From the NCBI GenBank assembly GCA_934561175.1, contig CAKTFW010000051.1, positions 1-9,296 of the forward strand: DNA of 9,296 bases. Reading direction: 5' to 3'. Below are positions 1-6,225 of this stretch, piece by piece. The notes below the pieces were generated by a model that had not been told where the DNA came from, did not search any database, and worked only from the letters and a program-made list of their open reading frames with translations. The translations under genes and the position numbers were made by a program. This stretch comes from an uncultured Oscillospiraceae bacterium (lineage in GTDB: Bacteria > Bacillota > Clostridia > Oscillospirales > Oscillospiraceae). Numbering within the stretch: position 1 is the stretch's first letter; each line of letters opens with the position of its first letter.

Positions 1-1
1 A

Positions 2-643
2 GTTGACTGCTATAAACAGGATGAAAAGACTTACCTACGCGTGATTGATTATAAGACCGGGCCAAAAGCATTTGATTATACGGATATTTTGGAAGGTATC
101 GGTCTGCAGATGTTGATTTATTTGTTCGCGTTGGAGGATCATGGCGCGGTTATCTTTGGGACGAAACCCACGCCTGCTGGTGTACTGTATGTTCCGGCAC
201 ATGATCAGACGATCACTGTTGCAGGACATCTTTCGCCTGAAGAAGCAAAGCACGAAAAAGAGAGCGGAGTTAAACGCAGCGGTCTGATTTTGAATGAGGG
301 GACCATGCTGGAAGCGATGGAATCGCCAGCCCTGCAATCGAAATTTCTGCCGATTACGCTGAAGAGCACAGGTGCAGTTGTGGGAGATTTGGCGTCGATG
401 CATCAGCTGCAGCTGCTGAAAGACTATGTCCACCGTCTGCTTGTTCAGATGACTGATGAGATTGCATCCGGTGATGTGCGGCCCACGCCTTATGTGCGGG
501 ATTCGCAGCATGGTTCCTGCCGATACTGCGATTATGCGGCTGCTTGCCACTTTGATGCGGCAAAGGTGAAAATGCGCGTATTGAAACGGACGCCAAGAGA
601 GCAGTTCTGGGGAAAATTGGAACAGGAGGCACAGCATGGCTGA
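2..643 (+). CDS. addB: AddB, ATP-dependent helicase/nuclease subunit B (C-terminal part only)
   Basis: This is the last 213 residues of a reading frame that enters from the left edge. AddB pairs with AddA to unwind and resect DNA double-strand ends before RecA-dependent repair, and its C-terminal RecB-like nuclease cuts one strand. The visible part starts inside that nuclease domain: a VIDYKTG motif (the D-x-K metal and catalytic signature) near residues 14-20, followed by a Q-x-x-x-Y-type helix (GLQMLIYLFAL). Near the end, around residues 177-186, is a C-x2-C-x5-C cluster (CRYCDYAAAC). In B. subtilis AddB, three such cysteines plus one further upstream hold a 4Fe-4S cluster that staples the domain. 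The stop codon overlaps the addA start by 8 bases, so the two are almost certainly co-translated. The helicase-like N-terminal part and the promoter lie outside the window. Confidence 0.93.
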   Translation, partial: VDCYKQDEKTYLRVIDYKTGPKAFDYTDILEGIGLQMLIYLFALEDHGAVIFGTKPTPAGVLYVPAHDQTITVAGHLSPEEAKHEKESGVKRSGLILNEGTMLEAMESPALQSKFLPITLKSTGAVVGDLASMHQLQLLKDYVHRLLVQMTDEIASGDVRPTPYVRDSQHGSCRYCDYAAACHFDAAKVKMRVLKRTPREQFWGKLEQEAQHG

Positions 644-3600
644 TGTAAAGCTGACGCCGAGTCAACAGGCAATTGTAGATTATCGCGGCGGCGCAATGCT
701 GGTCTCTGCAGCGGCAGGCTCCGGTAAGACCATGGTTCTGGTGCAGCGGCTGCTCGGCTGGATTTGCAATGCACAGGATCCCAAAAATGTGGATGACTTT
801 CTGATGATTACCTATACAAAAAAGGCTGCGCAGGAGCTGCGTGGTAAAATTGTAGAGGCCATTGGAAAGCGCTTGGCGGAGGAGCCAGGCAATCGGCACT
901 TGCGTCGGCAGATGCAGCGCGTCTATAGTGCACAAATTTCTACTGTCCATGCGTTTTGCGCTGAAATTTTACGCACCTACGCAAATCATTTATCACTGCC
1001 GCAGGATTTTCGAATTGCGGAAGACGCGGAATGCGCTATCCTGCGGGAGACGGTGGCAGAGCAGCTGCTGGATACACGCTATTTGGAGATCAACCATGAT
1101 GCGCAGCTGAAAGCGGCGGTCGATTTATTCGGTGCCGGCCGGGATGACCGTGCGCTTCCACAGGTGATCTTATCGCTGTATGAGACGATTCGCTGCCATC
1201 CGGATCCGGAAAAGCTTTTGCAGGCGTATAGTGCGCAGTTGGCATTTGATCCGACAGAAGATTTGGCACAGACTGTTTGGGGCGCGGCACTTGTGCGGAG
1301 CGTTACACTGCTGGCCGAGCAGGAAGCAATGGAAATTGCTGCGCTCCTGGACGAGTTTGACAGCGCGCCGGAGTATGAAGCGGCCTATGGTTCGTCGCTT
1401 CGCCATACCTTAGAGGATTTGCAGCGGCTTGCCGCCTGTAACAGCTGGGATGGGATCATTGCAGCGAAAGAGGTTGCATTTGACCGCCTGAAACCGCTCA
1501 AAAAGGGAACTGACCCAACGCTGAAAGAAACTGTCAGTGCTGTGCGGGATGGCTGCAAGGATCGGCTGAAAAAGCAGTTGGCTCCATTCTGTGCTGATTC
1601 TGCCGCAATGGTACAGGATCAGCTGTCCGTTCGTCCGGCGTTGGAAGGCCTGTATGCGTTAGTGCGGCAATTTGACCAAAACTATACCGCAGCAAAACAG
1701 CGGCGGAATATCCTGGATTTTGGCGATTTGGAGCACCATGCCCTGACCTTGCTCTATGGCCGCGGCTTGACAGGTCCGACTGTGGCAGCGCGGGAGATCT
1801 CTGCCCGCTATGCAGAAGTCATGGTCGATGAATATCAGGATACCAATGCGGTACAAGATCAGATTTTTACGGCCGTCTCTACTGGTGGCACACATCTGTT
1901 TATGGTGGGAGATGTCAAACAGTCTATCTACCGGTTCCGTATGGCAGATCCCGGTATTTTTCTGAAAAAATACCGCACTTTTCAGGATTATACGCCAGGT
2001 GTCACCGGTGCAGCGCGATTTTTCCTGTCAGAAAATTTTCGTTCACAGCCGGCTGTGCTGGACGCGGCCAATCATGTGTTCTCTACGGTGATGTCAGAAA
2101 CTGTGGGCGATCTAAACTATACAGAGCGAGAGCGGCTGCGCCCAGGCACCGTCCATCCGGTGATTCCAGAACCCTGCGTGGAGCTGCATTGTTTGCAAAC
2201 AGCAGCGGACGAGGCGGAGGACAGCCCGGATAAAAATCAGGCAGAGGCAGCTTATCTTGCGGAACGGATTCACAGTATGCTGGAGCGTGGAGAGCAAATC
2301 TCAGCAGGAGATGGAACGCGCGCAGTGGAACCGGGGGACATTGTAATTCTGTTGCGGACAATGACATCAGCTGCAGTTTATGTGCAGGCACTTTTAGCGG
2401 CTGGAATTCCGGCTGGAAGCGAACAGCCGCAGAGTATTTGGGAAACCTCAGAGGTTTCGGTGCTGATCAGCCTGATGCAGATTGTTGACAATCCATATCA
2501 GGATATTCCGCTGCTATCCGTGCTGCCCAGTCCTTTGTTTGGATTTTCACCGGATGAGTTGGCACAGATCCGGCTGCAGGACCGGACAGCTGCCCTGTTT
2601 GATGCGCTGCAGACTGTGCCAACACCACACGCACAGCAATTTCTTGCCGTATTGCAGGAGCTGCGTACAGCGGCGAGCGCTATGCCGCTTGGCGCGCTGA
2701 CAGAATTTTTTCTGCACCGGACGGAAATGCTGGAACGCTATGCCGCGATGGAAAATGGACTGCAGCGCAGTGAACATTTGCGGCAGTTTGCAGACTATGT
2801 CCGCAGCTGTGAAAAAGTGACACCTACGCTCTCCACCTTTTTGCGGCAGCTGGAAAAGCAGATGGAATCTGGAAAGCCAATTGGTGCTGCGGTATCGGAA
2901 ACCAGCAATCGCGTGACGGTACTGTCGGTTCACAAATCAAAGGGATTGGAGTTTCCAGTTGTGTTTTTGGCAGATCTTTCCCGACGGTTTAATGAGGAAG
3001 ATCTGCGGCAGATGCTGTTGATGCACCAGACCTTTGGCGTCGGCGCAATGGCCTGTGATTCAGCGCATCAGATTCGCTTTCCGACGGTATCGCGTTACGC
3101 TGCGTCCGTTGGTCTTGCTGCGGATAACCGGTCGGAGGAACTTCGAGTTTTGTATGTAGCGATGACTCGTGCAAAGGATCGCCTGATTATGACCTATTGC
3201 AGCCGCTATTTGCTGCGGGAGCTCAAGAAGCAGGCAGCAACGCTGACTTATCCGGTTACCCCTCTGCAAGCGTCCGGTGTGCGTGCACCGGGACAGTGGA
3301 TTTTGCAGGCAGCGCTTTGCCGTGCCGAGGCAGAGGCGCTCTTTGCAGTGACAGGGCGTCCAGCCTGTGTACGGAATTTTGGCGACAGTCCATGGAAAAT
3401 TGTGCTGACGGATGCGGTGCCGCAGGAAACATCCAAATCCGTAGCAATTACAGCGGAAAACATCGTACTGCCCGCGCCGCCCGTGGAGCAGGTACGACAG
3501 CTTCTGCAATTTACTTATCCATATGAGGCAGAGACTAAAACGCCGGCAAAGGTAACCCCAACCCAGCTCAAAGGGCGGCTGAAAGATTTGGAATCGGCGG

Positions 3601-4184
3601 AGGAGGCAGCACAGGCTGGTACTTTCCTGCAGGTACAGCTGCGAAAACCAAATTTTGTCACACATCAGCGGCTCGCTGCGGCGGAGCGCGGAACCGCCAT
3701 GCACCTGGCATTACAGTATCTGGATTTTAACCGCTGTCTGACAGAAGAACGCACGCGAATCGAAATTGAGACACTTGTACAGGAAAACCATTTGCGGCCG
3801 GAGCAGGCGGACGCGATCAATCCTGCACAGATTACGGCGTTTGTATGCACGCCGCTTGGCCAGCGCCTCCTGCACGCAGAACGCTGCTTGCGGGAATTTA
3901 AATTTTCAGTTTTGGCAGACAGCGATGCGCTGCCGGAATTTGATGGTGCAGGGCAAGTTTTGCTGCAAGGGGTTGTAGATTGTTGCTTTGAAGAGCCGGA
4001 AGGTCTTGTCATTATCGACTTTAAGACGGATCGTGTCTCAGAAGTCCAAGTGTTGGAGCGATCCGAGCGGTACAAAACACAGCTGGCCTGTTACGCCTAT
4101 GCTATGGAGCAAGTGCTGCAGCAACCGGTAAAGGCTTGTTATCTTTATTTTCTATCTACCGGCAATACTGTACAAATGCAATAA
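636..4184 (+). CDS. addA: AddA, ATP-dependent helicase/nuclease subunit A
   Basis: This complete 1182-residue protein is the motor and second nuclease of AddAB, which processes double-strand breaks. B. subtilis AddA is slightly longer. All UvrD/Rep-type helicase motifs are visible: a Q-motif (LTPSQQAIV, 6-14), Walker A AAAGSGKT (25-32), motif Ia TYTKKAAQELR (59-69), STVHAFC (102-108), Walker B VDEYQDTN (397-404), motif III GDVKQSIYRFR (425-435), SENFRS (465-470), motif V SVHKSKGLEFP (764-774) and motif VI LYVAMTRAKDR (839-849). The C-terminal RecB-like nuclease shows H1023, D1115 (GVVD) and D1128/K1130 (IDFKTD), followed by a QLACYAYAM helix, so it appears catalytically intact. The start is set by AGGAGG at 624-629, six bases before ATG, and the gene overlaps the end of addB by 8 bases. 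A strong hairpin terminator follows directly after the stop. Confidence 0.97.
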   Translation: MADVKLTPSQQAIVDYRGGAMLVSAAAGSGKTMVLVQRLLGWICNAQDPKNVDDFLMITYTKKAAQELRGKIVEAIGKRLAEEPGNRHLRRQMQRVYSAQISTVHAFCAEILRTYANHLSLPQDFRIAEDAECAILRETVAEQLLDTRYLEINHDAQLKAAVDLFGAGRDDRALPQVILSLYETIRCHPDPEKLLQAYSAQLAFDPTEDLAQTVWGAALVRSVTLLAEQEAMEIAALLDEFDSAPEYEAAYGSSLRHTLEDLQRLAACNSWDGIIAAKEVAFDRLKPLKKGTDPTLKETVSAVRDGCKDRLKKQLAPFCADSAAMVQDQLSVRPALEGLYALVRQFDQNYTAAKQRRNILDFGDLEHHALTLLYGRGLTGPTVAAREISARYAEVMVDEYQDTNAVQDQIFTAVSTGGTHLFMVGDVKQSIYRFRMADPGIFLKKYRTFQDYTPGVTGAARFFLSENFRSQPAVLDAANHVFSTVMSETVGDLNYTERERLRPGTVHPVIPEPCVELHCLQTAADEAEDSPDKNQAEAAYLAERIHSMLERGEQISAGDGTRAVEPGDIVILLRTMTSAAVYVQALLAAGIPAGSEQPQSIWETSEVSVLISLMQIVDNPYQDIPLLSVLPSPLFGFSPDELAQIRLQDRTAALFDALQTVPTPHAQQFLAVLQELRTAASAMPLGALTEFFLHRTEMLERYAAMENGLQRSEHLRQFADYVRSCEKVTPTLSTFLRQLEKQMESGKPIGAAVSETSNRVTVLSVHKSKGLEFPVVFLADLSRRFNEEDLRQMLLMHQTFGVGAMACDSAHQIRFPTVSRYAASVGLAADNRSEELRVLYVAMTRAKDRLIMTYCSRYLLRELKKQAATLTYPVTPLQASGVRAPGQWILQAALCRAEAEALFAVTGRPACVRNFGDSPWKIVLTDAVPQETSKSVAITAENIVLPAPPVEQVRQLLQFTYPYEAETKTPAKVTPTQLKGRLKDLESAEEAAQAGTFLQVQLRKPNFVTHQRLAAAERGTAMHLALQYLDFNRCLTEERTRIEIETLVQENHLRPEQADAINPAQITAFVCTPLGQRLLHAERCLREFKFSVLADSDALPEFDGAGQVLLQGVVDCCFEEPEGLVIIDFKTDRVSEVQVLERSERYKTQLACYAYAMEQVLQQPVKACYLYFLSTGNTVQMQ

Positions 4185-4186
4185 AC

Positions 4187-4222
4187 AAAAACGGCATGAC
4201 AGGATTCTGTCATGCCGTTTTT
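4187..4222. terminator. Bidirectional intrinsic terminator between addA and the Q/N-rich gene
   Basis: This is a perfect 16-bp inverted repeat: left arm 4187-4202, four-base loop GATT, right arm 4207-4222. The arms begin with five A and end with five T, so both strands show a GC-rich stem followed by a T run. It starts 2 bases after the addA stop and lies 9 bases beyond the stop of the convergent minus-strand gene, so it can serve both. Confidence 0.93.
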
Positions 4223-4231
4223 GCGCAGTTC

Positions 4232-4342
4232 TTACTTCTGATTCTGTGTGTGATTCTGCTTCTGATTTTGGCTCTGCTGATTCTGTTTCTGATTCTGACT
4301 CTGGTTCTGCTGGTTCTGTTTGTTCTGATTCCGGATATCCAT
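4232..4342 (-). CDS. Small Gln/Asn-rich protein (36 residues), function unknown, possible spore protein
   Basis: This short gene reads MDIRNQNKQNQQNQ and continues in the same style to a Lys end and a TAA stop. By my count 15 of 36 residues are Gln and 9 Asn, with 4 Lys and only one aliphatic residue (Ile3) after the start Met, so it should be unstructured, soluble and basic. I do not recognise the family. Support for a real gene: AGGAGG at 4352-4357, nine bases before ATG; a terminator hairpin starting 9 bases after the stop; and no room for another gene between spoVAE and addA. It follows spoVAE by 75 bases and has a plausible sigma-G promoter, so expression in the forespore is a reasonable inference. 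Gamma-type small acid-soluble spore proteins of Bacillus are also Gln/Asn-rich but longer, and I see no firm homology. The DNA is nearly a repeat of CAG-AAY codons, so repeat-length variation between strains is possible. Confidence 0.75.
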   Translation of the reverse strand: MDIRNQNKQNQQNQSQNQKQNQQSQNQKQNHTQNQK

Positions 4343-4351
4343 TTACAAGGA

Positions 4352-4357
4352 CCTCCT
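4352..4357 (-). promoter_or_regulatory. Ribosome binding site of the Q/N-rich microprotein
   Basis: A perfect AGGAGG (minus strand) lies nine bases before the ATG at 4342. It is the main evidence that this very short frame is translated. Confidence 0.85.
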
Positions 4358-4367
4358 AAAAGTGAAT

Positions 4368-4383
4368 TTGCGAAAAATCGCAA
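4368..4383 (-). other. Small inverted repeat in the leader of the Q/N-rich gene
   Basis: A perfect 6-bp inverted repeat, TTGCGA and TCGCAA around a four-base loop, lies between the spoVAE stop and the ribosome site of the Q/N-rich gene. There is no T run after it on the minus strand, so it is a poor terminator for spoVAE. In a transcript reading through from spoVAE it would form a leader hairpin. In one starting at the proposed local promoter, the stem would be partly missing. Confidence 0.4.
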
Positions 4384-4386
4384 TCT

Positions 4387-4416
4387 TAATATGCGCAGAT
4401 TTTCGCTCGTTCATGC
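4387..4416 (-). promoter_or_regulatory. Putative sigma-G promoter of the Q/N-rich gene
   Basis: On the minus strand, CATATTA (4387-4393) fits the sigma-G -10 pattern cATnnTA. Eighteen bases upstream, GCATG (4412-4416) fits the -35 pattern GnATR. A transcript would start near 4380 and give a leader of roughly 38 bases. The -35 element ends 2 bases past the spoVAE stop codon. The pattern is short and degenerate, so this is a moderate match supported mostly by its position. Confidence 0.45.
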
Positions 4417-4417
4417 G

Positions 4418-4774
4418 TCAGTGCTTATCCTTTGGCGTGAAAAGCAATGCCATCAGAAGGCCAAAGAGAATGGCTGCCGTGATACCGCCTGCCGCCTGCG
4501 TGATACCTCCGGTGAGTGCACCGATCAGGCCATCAGTCTCGACAGCTTCCCGGACCCCTTTTGCCAGCGTGTAACCGAACCCCGTCAGCGGAACGGTTGC
4601 ACCGGCGCCGCCCCACTGAACAAGCGATTCGTAAATGCCAAGACCGCCGAGAATTACGCCGGATACAACATAGCAGACCAGAATGCGCGCTGGGGTAAGC
4701 TTTGTTTTATCAATCAAAATTTGCCCAATAAGGCACAGTGCACCGCCAAGAAGAAATGCGGTTACATATTCCAT
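4418..4774 (-). CDS. spoVAE: SpoVAE (SpoVAEb type), stage V sporulation membrane protein
   Basis: This is a 118-residue, very hydrophobic protein of the SpoVAC/SpoVAEb family. In spore formers the SpoVA proteins form the inner-membrane channel for Ca-dipicolinate, taking it up during sporulation and releasing it in germination. Family features visible: an N-terminal membrane segment followed by IGQILIDKTKLTPA (about 16-29), a second hydrophobic segment, the GGAGATVPLTGFGYTLAKG stretch (about 55-73), and a last Gly/Ala-rich membrane segment GGITAAILFGLLMALLF before a short charged tail. The length matches the family (about 116-120). I chose the start MEYVTAF: it has AGAAGG about 7 bases upstream, and the frame further upstream lies inside spoVAD. 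The gene overlaps the spoVAD end by 13 bases, which suggests translational coupling. Confidence 0.93.
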   Translation of the reverse strand: MEYVTAFLLGGALCLIGQILIDKTKLTPARILVCYVVSGVILGGLGIYESLVQWGGAGATVPLTGFGYTLAKGVREAVETDGLIGALTGGITQAAGGITAAILFGLLMALLFTPKDKH

Positions 4775-5796
4775 GGAACTTCCTTCTTTCTGCTGATGGT
4801 AACTGCGTGACAGACTGCTGGAATTGACTCGCCCTGCTGCGAAGAGAGCGGGGAGAGCAGTGCGCCGGTGCCACAGAAGAGAATGCGTTTCCATTTTCCG
4901 TGTTTCATCTGCGCCAACAGGGGACCGCACAAAACAGCTGCGCTGCAGCCACAGCCAGAGCCACCAGCATGAACATCTTGCCGTTTCAGATCATAAATCA
5001 TGACGCCGCAGTCATCATAGATATCTCCTAGCGGCAGACCATCCTTGCGGAAAAGATCCTGCACAATTTCCTGGCCAAGTGTTCCAAGATCGCCGGTGAC
5101 AATCAGATCGTAATCACTTGGCTGCAGTGCCAGATCCTGCAGATGTGCCAGAATGGTAGCATGGGCAGCAGGGGCCATTGCTGCGCCCATATTATTTGCA
5201 TCCTTAATGCCAAGATCGGTAATAATGCCGGTGGTAGCCGCCTGCAGGTATGGACCGTCGCCATCAATCTCCAGTAAAATACAACCTGCACCGGTTACTG
5301 TCCACTGAGCGGTTGGTGTTCGCTGTCCACCGTAAACCAGCGGGAAACGGTACTGGCGTTCAGCTGAAGCGAAGTGTGAAGAGGTCATGGCTGCAGCACG
5401 GCGGGCATAGCCGCCATCTACTGCCATAGCCGCCAGAGAGAGGCTTTCTGCCATAGTGGAACAGGCGCCGTAGAGTCCATAAAACGGAATGCCGGAAGCG
5501 CGCAGGGAGAAATTGGAGCTGACGCATTGATTGAGCAGATCACCGGCAAAAATCAAATCAAGGTTTTCTGGTTCCCATCCGCCTTTTTTTAGTGCGGTAT
5601 CCAATGCAAGCAGCTGCAGTTGGCTTTCTGCCTTTTCCCAGCTTTTTTGGCCAAATTTCGTATCGTTTCCAATCAGATCAAAGAAGTTTGCCAGCGGTCC
5701 TTGACCTTCTTTTTTTCCAACAATCGAAGCGTAACTGTGAATGGACGGCTGGTTGGGAAAGATCATGGTCTGCCGTCCATGATGATTGGATTGCAT
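4762..5796 (-). CDS. spoVAD: SpoVAD, dipicolinate-binding stage V sporulation protein
   Basis: This 344-residue protein has the thiolase-like fold of SpoVAD (338 residues in B. subtilis), which sits on the spore inner membrane and binds dipicolinic acid for the SpoVA channel. Family landmarks: GPLANFFD (33-40), QKSWEKAE (50-57), AGDLLNQ (84-90), the thiolase-like GACST (110-114), SSHFASAERQ(Y/F)R(F/Y)P in the middle, GSAMAPAA-like GAAMAPAA, DYDLIVTGDLG, DDCGVMIYD, AGGSGCGCSA and GALLSPLSSQQGESIP near the end. The start was set by GGAGG at 5805-5809, eight bases before ATG, and by alignment of the N terminus with the known protein from memory. A longer in-frame start would run into a terminator hairpin. 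It is followed by spoVAE with a 13-base overlap and preceded by a sigma-G type promoter. spoVAC, usually just upstream of spoVAD, is not present here. Confidence 0.96.
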   Translation of the reverse strand: MQSNHHGRQTMIFPNQPSIHSYASIVGKKEGQGPLANFFDLIGNDTKFGQKSWEKAESQLQLLALDTALKKGGWEPENLDLIFAGDLLNQCVSSNFSLRASGIPFYGLYGACSTMAESLSLAAMAVDGGYARRAAAMTSSHFASAERQYRFPLVYGGQRTPTAQWTVTGAGCILLEIDGDGPYLQAATTGIITDLGIKDANNMGAAMAPAAHATILAHLQDLALQPSDYDLIVTGDLGTLGQEIVQDLFRKDGLPLGDIYDDCGVMIYDLKRQDVHAGGSGCGCSAAVLCGPLLAQMKHGKWKRILFCGTGALLSPLSSQQGESIPAVCHAVTISRKKEVPWNM

Positions 5797-5825
5797 GAGG
5801 AGCACCTCCGTTTTGCTTTCTGCGG

Positions 5826-5854
5826 TAGTATGCGGAGAATGCAGGAAACTATAC
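5826..5854 (-). promoter_or_regulatory. Putative sigma-G (forespore) promoter of spoVAD-spoVAE
   Basis: On the minus strand, GTATA (5850-5854) fits the sigma-G -35 pattern GnATR. After a 17-base spacer, CATACTA (5826-5832) fits the -10 pattern cATnnTA perfectly. The transcript would begin near 5819, about 23 bases before the ATG. spoVA operons are known to be transcribed by sigma-G in the forespore, so position and function agree. The -35 end lies 1 base from the terminator of the preceding gene. Confidence 0.75.
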
Positions 5855-5855
5855 C

Positions 5856-5894
5856 AAAAAGCGTGCCTGTCCCACTGAGACAGGCACGCTTTTT
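5856..5894 (-). terminator. Intrinsic terminator after the TSCPD-domain gene
   Basis: A perfect 16-bp inverted repeat (5856-5871 and 5879-5894) with a seven-base loop. The GC-rich stem GCGTGCCTGTC is flanked by five A and five T. On the minus strand it follows the stop at 5903 and ends in a T run, so it terminates the TSCPD gene and isolates the sporulation promoter just beyond. Confidence 0.93.
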
Positions 5895-5902
5895 GCAATT
5901 TA

Positions 5903-6160
5903 TTATTGTTTGGCTTCCTTTAGTGCGCCCTCCAGCGCCATTGCCAGCTGGTCAGGGCAGGAAGTCTTTCGCATTCCACAACGGACGCCGCGAAGCCGCC
6001 GGATGATTTCTTCGGCCGGCATCCCTTCGGATAAAAGACTGATGCCCTGTGTATTTCCGTTACAGCCGCCGTAAAATTTCACATTGCGGACGATGCCATC
6101 CTCTAACTCAAAGGTGATTCCCTGCGAGCAGACGCCATGCGGACGATATTGAAATTCCAT
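5903..6160 (-). CDS. Small TSCPD-domain protein (TIGR03905-like), function unknown
   Basis: This 85-residue protein carries the motif that names the TSCPD domain, KTSCPDQLA at residues 65-73. Four cysteines are present: C11 (GVCSQG), C33 (GGCNGN), C61 (RCGMR) and C68 (TSCPD). This spacing is typical of the family and suggests, but does not prove, metal binding. TSCPD domains occur at the C terminus of B12-dependent ribonucleotide reductases and as stand-alone proteins of about 80-90 residues in Clostridia, whose role is not established. No signal peptide or membrane segment is visible. A weak GAGG ribosome site lies 10 bases before ATG. It has its own vegetative-type promoter at 6197-6225 and a strong terminator, so it forms a single-gene unit. 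Confidence 0.88.
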   Translation of the reverse strand: MEFQYRPHGVCSQGITFELEDGIVRNVKFYGGCNGNTQGISLLSEGMPAEEIIRRLRGVRCGMRKTSCPDQLAMALEGALKEAKQ

Positions 6161-6196
6161 AATCCAGATTCCTCGCTTTTGTTTCAGATCTTGCAG

Positions 6197-6225
6197 ATTA
6201 TAGCAAAGATGCGCTGTAATTTCAA
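6197..6225 (-). promoter_or_regulatory. Sigma-A type promoter of the TSCPD gene
   Basis: On the minus strand, TTGAAA (6220-6225) and TATAAT (6197-6202) are separated by exactly 17 bases, close to the ideal housekeeping promoter. The -35 box overlaps the stop codon of the upstream deacylase gene (6222-6224). Confidence 0.85.

Noticed and set aside
354..4075. Several minus-strand and alternate-frame stretches inside addB and addA
   Set aside because: They lie within well-supported genes whose motifs are intact, have arbitrary Cys/Arg/His-rich composition, and lack ribosome sites.
4232..4342. Repeats of a CRISPR or non-coding satellite type
   Set aside because: The units are about six bases, imperfect and without spacers. 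They fit a reading frame with a ribosome site and terminator much better.
4368..4383. The inverted repeat after spoVAE as a terminator
   Set aside because: The stem is only 6 bp and no T run follows on the minus strand.
4136..4810. A 224-residue plus-strand frame with a long Leu/Ile/Val stretch resembling a membrane segment
   Set aside because: The stretch is the antisense of the CAG-AAY repeat of the Q/N-rich gene, and the rest is antisense to spoVAE. It starts inside addA, runs through a perfect terminator and has no ribosome site.
4775..4930. A longer N terminus for spoVAE
   Set aside because: The extension lies wholly inside spoVAD in another frame. The ATG at 4774 has a ribosome site and starts the known family N terminus.
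5797..5898. A longer N terminus for spoVAD starting near 5898
   Set aside because: It would translate through a strong terminator hairpin and the promoter. The ATG at 5796 has GGAGG at eight bases and gives the usual family length.
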